From an uncultured Adlercreutzia sp. (lineage in GTDB: Bacteria; Actinomycetota; Coriobacteriia; Coriobacteriales; Eggerthellaceae), in the NCBI RefSeq assembly GCF_958431955.1, contig NZ_CAUASN010000021.1, forward strand, positions 1 to 42,639: DNA of 42,639 nt, written 5' to 3'. The position numbers and the translations under genes are program-made. The notes below the pieces were generated by a model. It worked only from the letters and a program-made list of their open reading frames with translations. It made no database searches and was not told where the DNA came from. Position 1 is the first letter of the stretch; each line of letters begins with the position of its first letter. Below, piece by piece: positions 25,119 through 34,600 of this stretch.

Positions 25119-25440
25119 CGCGTCTCCGCGTGAGCGGACATGCGGTTTTTGACCCGGGGAGCCTCTTGACGTGCCGCAAGGGGCGTGCCCGGGGCCAGTT
25201 TGCGCTGCTTCGCTCAACCGGACGCGCGGTTTTTGGCCAGGAACGGGCGAAAACGTGTCGTAAGGGCGCACTCGGGGTCGGCTTGCGCTGCTTCGCTCAA
25301 CCGAACACGCGGTTTTTGGCCAGGGGAACGTGAAAGCGTGCCGCAAGGGACGTGCTCGGGGCAAGTTTGCGCGTCTCCGCGCGAGCGAACATGCGGTTTT
25401 TGGCCAGGAAAGCGGAAAAGCGGCTGCTCATCCCCTGGGG
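25119..25440 (+). repeat. About 83-bp tandem repeat, four copies
   Basis: Units begin near 25120, 25202, 25285 and 25369, giving periods of about 82, 83 and 84 bp. Shared landmarks are GCG(C)TGCTTCGCTCAACCG or GCGTCTCCGCG, then GCGGTTTTTGGCCAGG, then CGTGCCGCAAGGG and CTCGGGG. Copies 2 and 3 are most alike; copies 1 and 4 share the GTCTCCGCG opening. The array sits between a terminator and the mobBA promoter and encodes no convincing protein. The rest of the 24848-25552 gene-free stretch is GC-rich spacer. Confidence 0.85.
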
Positions 25441-25450
25441 CGGGGTGGCG

Positions 25451-25459
25451 TGCTATACT
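25451..25459 (+). promoter_or_regulatory. Extended -10 promoter for mobBA
   Basis: TGCTATACT is an extended -10 (TG-N-TATACT). The same nine bases occur before the amino-acid ABC operon at 28004-28012. No clear -35 is present. The start codon is about 95 nt downstream. Confidence 0.55.
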
Positions 25460-25552
25460 TTTTCCGAACTAAGACGAGGGGCGCAAACCCGGCAGTACTC
25501 GTGCTGCGAGCCTGGGGAGGCGGGGCGCCCGTTAAGAAGGCCGAGGGATGCC

Positions 25553-26803
25553 ATGATCGATATTCCGAGCCCGGCTGTTGCCATTGTGGGGCGGCACAAT
25601 TCCGGGAAGACGACGCTCATCGAGCGGCTCATCGCTGAGCTGGTGGACCGGGGCTACGACGTGGGCTCCATCAAGCACCACTCCCATCGCGGCTTCGACA
25701 TCGACTACCCGGGCAAGGACTCCTACCGCCATCGCGCCGCCGGGGCCTCTGAGACGGTCATTGCCGCGCCGGGCCAGGTGGCGCGCATGAAGACCATCGA
25801 GGGCGAGGTGGAGTGCAGCGAGCTGGTGCGATCGATGCCCGGCCACGACATCGTGGTGGTGGAGGGCTACCGCAAAAGCGGGCTTCCCACCATCGAGATC
25901 ATGCGCCAGGCCAACGCCGCCGACGCCCACACCGCCGAGGTGTTCCTAGCCGCTGCCCAGGCGGGTGAGCCCCTCGGCGCCGACCACGTGCAGCTCGGCC
26001 GTGCCGAGAGCCCCTTCGCCGCCGACGAGCGCGAGAAGATGCCGACGGCTGCTACGGTGGCCGTGGTCACCGACATTCCCGCTGCCCGCGAGGCGGCGGC
26101 CCTCTACGGTATCCCGGCCATCGGCCTGGAGGACACGGCGGCGCTGGCCGACTTCCTGGCCGAGCGCTACGTGCGCCCGCGGGTGTCGGTGGTCATCCAG
26201 GCCGGCGGCGAGTCACGGCGCATGGGCCGCTCGAAGGCTACGGTGCCCTTCGCGGGGCGTCCCCTCATCTGCCGGATCGTGGAGCGACTGGCCCCCGTGG
26301 CCGACGAGCTCATCATCACCACCAACGAGGCGCCAAACCTCGAATTCCTGCACGAGATGTATCCCGACCTGGGAATCCGCCTCGTGCCCGACGCCTACAA
26401 CGAGCGCGGGGCGCTGCCGGGCATGTACACGGCGCTCTCGGCGGCCCGCAACCCCTACGTGGCCGTGGTGGCCTGCGACATGGTGTTCGCCAGCGCGCGG
26501 CTCGTAGTGGCCGAGGCGCTCGCCATGCACGAGAGCGGCGCCGATGTGGTCACCCCCCACAACAAGCACGGTTTCGAGCCCCTGCACGCGATGTACCGCA
26601 AGGACACCTGCGCGCCGGTGGTGCATCGCCGCGCCGAGGAGGGGGAGAAGCGCGTGCAGAGCTTCTTCTCCGACCCCGCGATCACCGTGCTGCCCTTCGC
26701 CCAGGAGCGCGTGCTGGAGGTGGAGCCGCGCGGCGGCTGCTTCATCAACGCCAACACTCCCGAGGACTTGGCGCGCATCGAAGAATCTTATCTGGGAGAA
26801 TAG
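25553..26803 (+). CDS. mobBA: MobB-MobA fusion, molybdopterin-guanine dinucleotide biosynthesis
   Basis: A 416-aa protein with two domains. Residues about 1-170 are MobB: a P-loop GRHNSGKTTLIERL, then DVGSIKHHSHRGFDIDYPGKDS and VVVEGYRKSGLP. Residues about 205-416 are MobA: VVIQAGGESRRMGRSKATVPF (nucleotide-binding signature), RGALPGMYTAL, VVACDMVF and a C-terminal FINANTPEDL. MobA links GTP to molybdopterin to make the MGD form used by DMSO-reductase-type enzymes; MobB binds GTP and assists. ATG 25553 is chosen because the MobB domain begins at once. The middle segment (about 170-205) is an unassigned linker with short alpha/beta content. It is followed 19 nt later by a polyferredoxin. It implies that the cell makes Mo- or W-bisMGD enzymes. 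Confidence 0.93.
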   Translation: MIDIPSPAVAIVGRHNSGKTTLIERLIAELVDRGYDVGSIKHHSHRGFDIDYPGKDSYRHRAAGASETVIAAPGQVARMKTIEGEVECSELVRSMPGHDIVVVEGYRKSGLPTIEIMRQANAADAHTAEVFLAAAQAGEPLGADHVQLGRAESPFAADEREKMPTAATVAVVTDIPAAREAAALYGIPAIGLEDTAALADFLAERYVRPRVSVVIQAGGESRRMGRSKATVPFAGRPLICRIVERLAPVADELIITTNEAPNLEFLHEMYPDLGIRLVPDAYNERGALPGMYTALSAARNPYVAVVACDMVFASARLVVAEALAMHESGADVVTPHNKHGFEPLHAMYRKDTCAPVVHRRAEEGEKRVQSFFSDPAITVLPFAQERVLEVEPRGGCFINANTPEDLARIEESYLGE

Positions 26804-26822
26804 CCGAGAGGACGAACGCCCC

Positions 26823-27986
26823 ATGCCCAACTTGAACGACATCATGGAGATGGTGGACGCCCTGGAGACCAAGGCGGTCATCACGGTGCCCACCCGCTGC
26901 GTGGCCGTGCGCAACCGGCACTCCACCTGCCAGAAGTGCATCGACGCCTGCCTGGCCGACGCCATCCACATCGAGAAGAACGAGCTCGAGATAGACGCCG
27001 GCGCCTGCGTGGCCTGCGGCGCGTGCATCGCCGTGTGCCCCACGAGCGCGCTCATCTCGGTGGATCCCATGGAAGAGGAGCTGGCCGCCGCCGTGGCCGC
27101 CACCACCCCTGCCGCCGACGGCGTGACGGTCATCGCCTGCGCCCGCAAGGCGGCCCGCCAGGTAGGCGACCCCGACAAGTACGCCGTGGTGCCGTGCCTC
27201 GCGCGCATGGACGAGCAGCTCGTCGTGGAGCTGGCGGCCCGCGGCATCACCGACATCCAGCTGGTGGACGGGGTGTGCTCCACCTGCAAGTACCGCGGCG
27301 CCGTGCCGGCCATGGACGACACCGTGGCCTCGGCCCGCGAGCTTCTGGCCGCGGTGGGCTCCGACGCCGTCATTACGCGCACCTCCGAGTTCCCCGAGGC
27401 CGTGCGCGTGGCCGACCTGCAGAAGGCCGTGGGCGCGGCGCGGCGCGAGTTCTTCACCTCCACGGGCCACTACGCCAAGGACGTGGCGAAGTCGGCCGCC
27501 GAGAAGATGGTCAATGACAAGCTCAAGCAGCTGAAGCTGCAGAAGGAGGAGCAGTCGCTGCGCGACAAGCTCGGCGTGAAGAACGGCGCGGGGAAGATGC
27601 CCACCATCAACGCCGAGCGCAACCTGGAGATCTTAGACGCGATGGCCCGCATCGGCGAGCCGGCGGAGGAGGAGATGTTCACCCGCGTCTTCGGCGATGT
27701 GGAGGTGGACGCGGAGAAGTGCTCAGGCTGCGGCATGTGCGTGATGTTCTGCCCCACCGACGCCCTGCGCAAAAGCCTGGACGTGCACCCCGACAAGGAC
27801 CGCGCCTACATGGAGTTCTCCATGGCCGAGTGCACCCAGTGCAACCTGTGCGCCGACGCCTGCCTGAAGAAGTGCATCGAGGTGGTGCCCGTGGTGTCCC
27901 TGGCGGAGCTCTTCGACTTCGAGCCGCGCCTCGTGGAGATATCGGCCTCTAAGAGCGGCAACAAGCTTTTTAACCGAAAGAAGTAG
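26823..27986 (+). CDS. Polyferredoxin-type 4Fe-4S protein
   Basis: A 387-aa soluble protein, ATG 26823 behind GAGAGGACG. The N-terminal third has Cys clusters STCQKCIDAC and GACVACGACIAVCP, the typical two-cluster ferredoxin fold. A middle part has further Cys (IACARK, VVPCLARM, GVCSTCKY), which resembles the Cys-bearing strand set of MvhD/HdrA-like electron carriers. A charged coiled segment (about 220-255, KLKQLKLQKEEQ) leads to a second two-cluster ferredoxin (EKCSGCGMCVMFCP and ECTQCNLCADACLKKC). No signal peptide. Together with mobBA, 19 nt upstream, it probably belongs to maturation of, or electron supply to, a molybdoenzyme. The exact partner cannot be seen. Confidence 0.8.
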   Translation: MPNLNDIMEMVDALETKAVITVPTRCVAVRNRHSTCQKCIDACLADAIHIEKNELEIDAGACVACGACIAVCPTSALISVDPMEEELAAAVAATTPAADGVTVIACARKAARQVGDPDKYAVVPCLARMDEQLVVELAARGITDIQLVDGVCSTCKYRGAVPAMDDTVASARELLAAVGSDAVITRTSEFPEAVRVADLQKAVGAARREFFTSTGHYAKDVAKSAAEKMVNDKLKQLKLQKEEQSLRDKLGVKNGAGKMPTINAERNLEILDAMARIGEPAEEEMFTRVFGDVEVDAEKCSGCGMCVMFCPTDALRKSLDVHPDKDRAYMEFSMAECTQCNLCADACLKKCIEVVPVVSLAELFDFEPRLVEISASKSGNKLFNRKK

Positions 27987-28003
27987 GCGGCCTGCGCGAG
28001 CCG

Positions 28004-28038
28004 TGCTATACTCAGCAACACTTTCGGTACTTTAGTAC
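28004..28038 (+). promoter_or_regulatory. Promoter and 12-bp dyad before the amino-acid ABC operon
   Basis: TGCTATACT (28004-28012) is an extended -10 identical to that before mobBA. GTACTTTAGTAC at 28027-28038 is an inverted repeat (5-bp arms, 2-nt centre) starting about where the +1 to +20 region would be, a normal site for a repressor. The leader to ATG 28119 is about 100 nt and holds the stem GGGAC/GTCCC. Confidence 0.5.
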
Positions 28039-28118
28039 GGTAGAGTCATAAAGCGAAGGGACGAGGCCGTCCCGGGAGAGGCGGGGCGCGCCCCGCGACG
28101 ACGATAGGGGAGGAACCT

Positions 28119-28979
28119 ATGAAGAAGATGACGAAGTTCGCGGCCGTGGCCGCGGCGCTGGCCCTGGGCGCGGCGCTTCTGGCCGGCTGCTCGGGTGCGA
28201 GCGATGCCCCCGCCACCGACGGCGGCTCCGATGCGGCGGCCACGCCGGCAGCCGATGCCCCCACGCTCATCGTGGGCCTCGACAACGCCTACCCGCCCTA
28301 CGGCTTCATCGGGCCGGACGGCAACCTGACCGGCTTCGATATCGACCTGGCCACCGAGGTGGCCGCCCGCAACGGCTGGAACCTGGAGCTTGAGGCCATC
28401 GATTGGGACGCCAAGGACGTGCTGCTGGGCCAGGGCACCATCAACTGCATCTGGAACGGATTTACCATGGAGGGCCGCGAGAACGACTACGCCTTTTCCG
28501 ACCCCTACATGCTCAACGAGCAGGTCGTGGTGGTGCGCGCCGACTCGGGCATCAAGAGCCTGGAGGATCTGGCCGGCAAGAACGTCATGACCCAGGTTGA
28601 TTCCGCCGCCCTCGACGTGCTCCAGGACGAGGAGGGCCAGAAGGCCCTGGCCGACACCTTCGCCGGCGGCGCGGCCCAGACCATCGGAGACTACAACAAC
28701 GCCTTCATGCAGCTGGAGTCCGGCGCGGTCGACGCGGTGGCGTGTGACCTGTCCATCGCCGACTACCAGATGGCCGCCAAGCCCGACATGTTCGTGAAGT
28801 TGGAGCCCCTGTCCACCGAGCACTACGCGGTGGGCTTCGCGAAGGACGGCGATGCGGCCATGATCGATGCCGTGAACAAGACCCTGAAGGAGATGTACGA
28901 CGACGGTACCATCGAGAAGCTCTGCGAGAAGTGGGGCGAGTACGGCATCACTATCGACAACTGGGTTCTTGTTGATTAA
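28119..28979 (+). CDS. Amino-acid ABC transporter substrate-binding lipoprotein
   Basis: A 286-aa protein, ATG behind GGGGAGGAA. The signal peptide ends in the lipobox LLAGC with Cys24, followed by an Ala/Asp-rich spacer. The mature protein is a class II periplasmic-type binding fold (SBP_bac_3): LIVGLDNAYPPYGFIGPDG, FDIDLATEVA, CIWNGFTMEGRE, the conserved FSDPYM region and YAVGFAKDGD. The order receptor-permease-ATPase downstream matches polar or basic amino-acid importers of the HisJ/GlnH/ArtJ type. Ligand cannot be read directly. The stop codon lies inside the left arm of a perfect stem-loop. Confidence 0.93.
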   Translation: MKKMTKFAAVAAALALGAALLAGCSGASDAPATDGGSDAAATPAADAPTLIVGLDNAYPPYGFIGPDGNLTGFDIDLATEVAARNGWNLELEAIDWDAKDVLLGQGTINCIWNGFTMEGRENDYAFSDPYMLNEQVVVVRADSGIKSLEDLAGKNVMTQVDSAALDVLQDEEGQKALADTFAGGAAQTIGDYNNAFMQLESGAVDAVACDLSIADYQMAAKPDMFVKLEPLSTEHYAVGFAKDGDAAMIDAVNKTLKEMYDDGTIEKLCEKWGEYGITIDNWVLVD

Positions 28980-29000
28980 TGGCTTCTGCCATTAATCAAC
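28971..29000 (+). other. Perfect 13-bp stem-loop over the receptor gene stop codon
   Basis: GTTGATTAATGGC (28971-28983) pairs fully with GCCATTAATCAAC (28988-29000) around TTCT. It includes the last codons and the TAA at 28977-28979. No U tract follows, so it is more likely a 3'-end stabiliser that keeps receptor mRNA above permease mRNA than a terminator. Confidence 0.7.
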
Positions 29001-29161
29001 GCCGATGCTGCGGTTCCGACAGGCACCTGCCTCTGCACTTCAAGGCTTTCCTTCGCGGCACGAAGGCCGCTCAGCCGCCTTTCAGCGCAGATCCAGGCAC
29101 CTGTCGCAACCTCGCTGACTTCCTTGGGCGCGTCCCGGAGTTGGTGGATTTAATTTAAGGG

Positions 29162-29189
29162 AGGGCGAAGTCCGGTGGGGCTTCGCCCT
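29162..29189 (+). other. Stem-loop in the receptor-permease gap
   Basis: AGGGCGAAG (29162-29170) pairs with CTTCGCCCT (29181-29189) around a 10-nt loop, in the 276-nt gap between receptor and permease genes. It could slow transcription into the permease gene. No gene is visible in the gap (28980-29255). Confidence 0.5.
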
Positions 29190-29255
29190 TCGTGGCGCTC
29201 GGGTGCGGTATCATGGGCGCTCGGGCACAGGCTGGCAGAGAGAGGAAGTGGGCTG

Positions 29256-29909
29256 GTGGAATTTCCCGTTATGATGGGCATCCTCATGGAGGGCTTCGGG
29301 CTGACGGCCCAGATCTTCGTCATCACGCTCATAGGCTCGCTGCCCTTGGGCGTCGTCATCGCCCTGGCCCGCATGAGCCGCTTCAAGCCGATAGCTTGGA
29401 TCGCCCAGCTCTACATTTCCATCCTGCGCGGCACGCCGCTCATGCTGCAGCTCATGGCCATCATGTTCGGCCCCTACTACCTGCTCGGCCTGAATTTGGG
29501 CAGCGACTGGAAGTTCTGGGCCTGCGCCATCGGCTTCATCCTGAATTACGCCGCCTACTTCGCGGAGATCTACCGCTCGGGCATCCAGTCCATTCCGCGC
29601 GGTCAGTACGAGGCGGCCACGGTGCTCGGCTACACCAAGGCGCAGACCTTCATGAAGATCGTGCTGCCCCAGGTGGTCAAGCGCATCCTGCCGGCCATGG
29701 GCAACGAGATCATCACGTTGGTGAAGGACACGTCGCTGGCCTTCGTGCTCGGCATCATGGAGATGTTCTCGGCGGCCAAGGCGCTCGCGGCCAGCGAGGT
29801 GTCCATGGTGCCCTACGCCATCGCGGCGCTCATCTACTGGGTGTTCTGCCTCATCATCGAATTCATTCTGAACCGCGTCGAGAAGCGACTCGACTACTAC
29901 CACGACTAG
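29256..29909 (+). CDS. Amino-acid ABC transporter permease (HisM/GlnP family)
   Basis: A 217-aa inner-membrane protein. GTG 29256 is chosen because AGAGAGGAAG (29239-29248) lies eight bases upstream and the length fits the family; the longer frame upstream encodes an atypical Arg/Ser-rich leader. About five helices. The cytoplasmic EAA loop reads YEAATVLGYTKAQTFMKIVL and ILRGTPLMLQLM is the typical early motif. It should form a homodimer powered by the ATPase encoded nine bases downstream. ATG 29271 is a possible alternative start. Confidence 0.92.
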   Translation: MEFPVMMGILMEGFGLTAQIFVITLIGSLPLGVVIALARMSRFKPIAWIAQLYISILRGTPLMLQLMAIMFGPYYLLGLNLGSDWKFWACAIGFILNYAAYFAEIYRSGIQSIPRGQYEAATVLGYTKAQTFMKIVLPQVVKRILPAMGNEIITLVKDTSLAFVLGIMEMFSAAKALAASEVSMVPYAIAALIYWVFCLIIEFILNRVEKRLDYYHD

Positions 29910-29918
29910 GGGGCGTCC

Positions 29919-30689
<771 letters not shown>

Positions 30690-30698
30690 CGGCGCGCC

Positions 30699-31415
30699 AT
30701 GACGGTCACGTTCTACTTCACGCGCCATGGGGAAACCCAGTTCAACGTGGAGAACCGCGTGCAGGGCTGGTGCGATTCCCCGCTCACGCCGAAGGGCATG
30801 TACGACGCCTACCGCCTGGGGGCAGGGCTTGCCGACGTCGATTTCGTGGGAGCGTGCTCCAGCGACGCCTCCCGGGCCCGCGAGACCCTCGCCATCGCCC
30901 TGGAGTCGCGGCGCAACGAGCGCATGCGCCGTCACGGCGAGGACCCGTCGTTTCCCGTGGGGCCGACGGTGCCCATGCGCGAGGACGAGCGGCTGCGCGA
31001 ATGGTGCTTCGGCGATTTGGAAGGCGAGCCCTCGCGCCGCTTGCGCAATCGGCTGTTCGACCTGTTCGGCGACGATATTCCGCGCCACGAGCAGAACCGC
31101 CGCCTCGACGAGATCGCCGACTACCTGAGCGACACCGACCCGGCCCATCGCGCCGAGGACTTCGCCTCCATCACGGCCCGCATCGAGGGCTTCCTCGACG
31201 ACTGCGGGCGCTCGGTGGAGAAGCGCGGCGGGGGCAACGTGCTCGTGGTGTCCCATGCCATGCTCATTCGCGCCCTCGTGTTCCTTTACGCCCGCGAGCG
31301 CGTGGCCTCGCCCGCCAAGATCGAGAACGCCTCCATCACCAAGGTGGTGTGGAACGACGGCGCCGTGTCGGTGGGCCCCATCGGCACCACCGCCCACCTC
31401 CACGCCGTCCGCTAG
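30699..31415 (+). CDS. Histidine phosphatase (phosphoglycerate mutase-like) family protein
   Basis: A 238-aa protein beginning nine bases after the ABC ATPase gene, so probably in the same transcript. The catalytic FTRHGETQFN gives the RHG triad with the phosphorylated His at residue 10. SSDASRARETLAIAL supplies the second Arg, and LVVSHAMLIRAL the second His. An insert of about 60 residues before the C-terminal core (EPSRRLRNRLFDLFGDDIPR) is rich in Arg and Asp. These proteins act as broad phosphatases or sugar-phosphate mutases; the substrate is not predictable. No export signal. Confidence 0.9.
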   Translation: MTVTFYFTRHGETQFNVENRVQGWCDSPLTPKGMYDAYRLGAGLADVDFVGACSSDASRARETLAIALESRRNERMRRHGEDPSFPVGPTVPMREDERLREWCFGDLEGEPSRRLRNRLFDLFGDDIPRHEQNRRLDEIADYLSDTDPAHRAEDFASITARIEGFLDDCGRSVEKRGGGNVLVVSHAMLIRALVFLYARERVASPAKIENASITKVVWNDGAVSVGPIGTTAHLHAVR

Positions 31416-31520
31416 GCGCGCAGGCCCCGCGCCGGCTTGGGAGCCCTTCGTGTGGGCGCGCTCCGCTGCGAAATCCTCCCGTTGCCGTTGGCAATTCGTT
31501 ATCTTCTTGCTGAAAAGTCG

Positions 31521-31526
31521 TATACT
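31521..31526 (+). promoter_or_regulatory. -10 element before the first giant repeat protein
   Basis: TATACT at 31521-31526 in the 185-nt gap has no recognisable -35 at 16-18 bases. The start codon is 75 nt downstream, after GACGGAGAG. The paralog gene at 37425 has the same TATACT followed by a leader of similar length. Confidence 0.45.
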
Positions 31527-31600
31527 TGGAGAACCTCTCTGCAAAGGGCCGGCATCGGTGTGCTCTGCGAGGGGCTTGAAAACTGAGACGGAGAGATGCA

Positions 31601-34600
31601 ATGAAGGCACACATGCTTAAACGGAGAACGCTTCGCTGCATTACGACGGTTGCGCTGGCCGCAGGGCTCATGCTGCCCGCCACGGCCACGATGGCCTACG
31701 GGGCAAACGCAACGGGAGAAGCGTCTGAGACGGGGTCGTCCCCCGCAACTGAAGAGATCGCGCCGAACGCCGCCGGCGTCGCCGAGGCCCTGACCGCCGG
31801 CATCGCCACGGCGGCCGCGGAGCCCCGGGCGGCCTGGACGGGTACCTACGACCTCGAGGTCGTAGGCGGCACCGAGGGCGTCGACTACGAATTCACGACG
31901 GTGAGCTACAGCCGCCGTGCCCATACGGGTACGGCGACGTTGTCCGATCTCGCGAGCATTCCCATGCTCGTCGTGAAGACGGACACGCCCCTCACCGTTG
32001 CCAACAAGAGCGGCGTGGCCCATGCCACGACGGGCATCCGCATCGAGAAGGGTGTGGACGCGCACCTCACCTTCGACGGCGTGAAGATCTCCGCGCCGGT
32101 GCCCTGCGACATCGTCACGAACTCGAAGAACCCTCGCACCACCGACAAGACCCTGGCCGGGGCGGCCACCAAGCTGCATCTCACCTTGGCCGACGGCAGC
32201 GAGAACGAGCTTCTGGCGGTTGCCCAGTACCACGCGCCCGGCCTGCGCTGCGGCGAGGGCTCCGAGCTCTACATCGACGATGCGGTGGCCAACGTCGATG
32301 CGAGCGGTGCCGCCATCACGCCCGTGAACGGCCTTATTCCCGAGGGCACCGTGTACACCGACAAGGCAGGGAACCGCCGCACGGCCGCCGCGAAGGACGG
32401 CTCCAACTCCATGAGCAACCTGGAGAGCGACGACCCCGGCAGCCTGCTGGCCCAGGGCGGCTACCGTGTGGCCGGCATCGGCAGCGGCTCGGTGGAGAAT
32501 GCGGGTCTCATGGTGTTCAACGGCGGCGACATCACGGCGAAGGCCTGGGCCCTGAACGGCGACCCCCTTCTCAACGACGCGGCTCAGATCAACTGGGACT
32601 ACAGCGACGGCGCCGGCATCGGCAGCGCTTACGCCGGGCACGGCACCCAGATGGTCTTCAACGGCGGCACGGTGGATGCCTACGGCTCCTACCACGGATC
32701 GGCCATCGGCGCGGGCATTTGGTCCCACAGCCCCAATACCAGCACCGGCGACGGCAAGAACAACTGGGCCTACCGCACCTATCCCTTCGACGACGCCATT
32801 TACTCGGGCCTCACCGTGGGCGGCCAGAGCGGCACTGCCGCAACGCAGACGCTCTGCGGCGACATCACCATCAACGGCGGCTTCCTGAAGGCCAAGGGCG
32901 GCTTGCACGGCAACGCCTTCGGCCAGGGCTGCGGCGGCACGGCTAAGGGCTGCACCATCCTCATCACGGGCGGCACGCTGCTGCCGGCTTCCGAGAGCGG
33001 CATGTACGACATCGGTGGTACGGGCGGCGACGTTATCATCACGGGCGGTTCGGTGAACTGCACGAAGGACGCGGCCGGGAAGTACAAGTTCAACGGCAAC
33101 GCCGGAGTGGGCTTGGCCTACGGCAACCCCGAGAAGACCTTCAAGGTGGCGCTCACCACGACGAACGTGAAGTCGAAGATCGACTCGCTGGCGGTGGCCA
33201 ACGACCCCTCGCTCTTAGGCACCACCGACCCGGGCAAGGCGTTCTACAACTCCCGCATCGAGAGCTGGGAGTTGCTCATCAACAAGTTCAAGGAGATTCC
33301 CGTCGCCCAGCCCGACGGCACCACCTATAAGTATGTATACGGCTCGCCGTCGCGCCTGGACAACTGCCTGCTGTACCTGTGGCTGCCCGAGGGCATCAAC
33401 AAGGACAACCGCATCGATGTGAACTTCGGCTACAAGGTGGGCGACGATGTGGTCACCTCCAACACCACCCAGCCGCCCACCGGCGACAGCGGCGAGGTGT
33501 CCCAGCCGCGCGAGACCGAGGTGTTCAAGCTGCCCGAGGCGTTCACGAGCAACCTGAGCAAGTACTACGACGGCGAGAACCTGCCCGACGTCGGCGTGAA
33601 GAAGAACGACCCCTCCACCCACATCGCCGTGGACAACCCCAAGGGAGGCGCGCTCACCGACCCCAACCTCATCACCTACGACGCCCAGCGCTACGACTAC
33701 CAGGGCGGCTCGTCCATCGAGAGCGCCGTGGGCGCGAAGAGCATGCCGTCGGACAGCGGCATCTTCTACGTGGAGATCATCTCCACCGAGTACGCCAACA
33801 CGGATGGCTTCAAGGAGACCTACTGGGCCCATGCCGCCACGGGTTGGGCCACTATCTCGCCGGTGAACTCCAAGACCGAGCTCGTCCCCACTGAGCCGGT
33901 GAAGCTGACCATCGACGGGGAGGAGCGCGCGTTCTCCGGGCCCGAGTGGGTGCAGGACGACAAGGATTCCGAGGACTACAACACCGCGACGAACAACCAC
34001 CTCGTGGTGCCCGTGGACATCACCAGCTGGACGCTGCCGAACGGGGACGTGGTCGATGGCTCGAACATGTCGAAGAAGACCTGCAAGGCCCCGATGGGAC
34101 GCCTGCAGCTCTACCTCGACGACGAGCCGGTGGGCGCGGCCTTCGGCGGCGTCATCGACTTCGACCGCGACGCGGTGGACGCCGGCACGGCCCAGAACGT
34201 GAAGGTGGTCGTCGACGGCGAGGGCCGCGAGCACACCATCGCCTACTTCAACCTCACGCGCTCGCAGCTGGAGGGCTTCGGCTTGCAGGACAAGTCCGAG
34301 GCTGACAACAAGCACGAGGTGTCGGTGTCGTTCACCACGGTGGACCCCGACTACGAGCCGCCCGCGCCGGCCGCCGTGCCACAACTCGCCTCCGAGGAGG
34401 GGAGCGGGGCCATCGCCCTCACCCGCGCGGCGCTCGCCGCCACGCGCGAGGCGGCCGCGCTGCCCGATTCCGCCTACCGCAACTACTACGACTCCCGAAG
34501 CGACGCGGTGGAGGTGACCATCCAGCTGACCGAGCCCGACTTCCGCCTGTACAACGAGAACGGCACGGGCTACATCCCCAACGGCGAGGGGCTCGCCGAC

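Noticed and set aside
22985..25141. 718-residue minus-strand frame over the alanine symporter and the repeats
   Set aside because: Composition is His/Arg/Gly/Glu-rich and the + strand is an unmistakable AGCS symporter.
24880..25440. CRISPR array
   Set aside because: Repeat units are directly adjacent and diverged, with no unique spacers and no cas genes nearby.
25073..25638. Short + strand frames inside the intergenic tandem repeats
   Set aside because: Their sequence merely translates the 83-bp repeat units and has no ribosome-binding site or protein-like composition.
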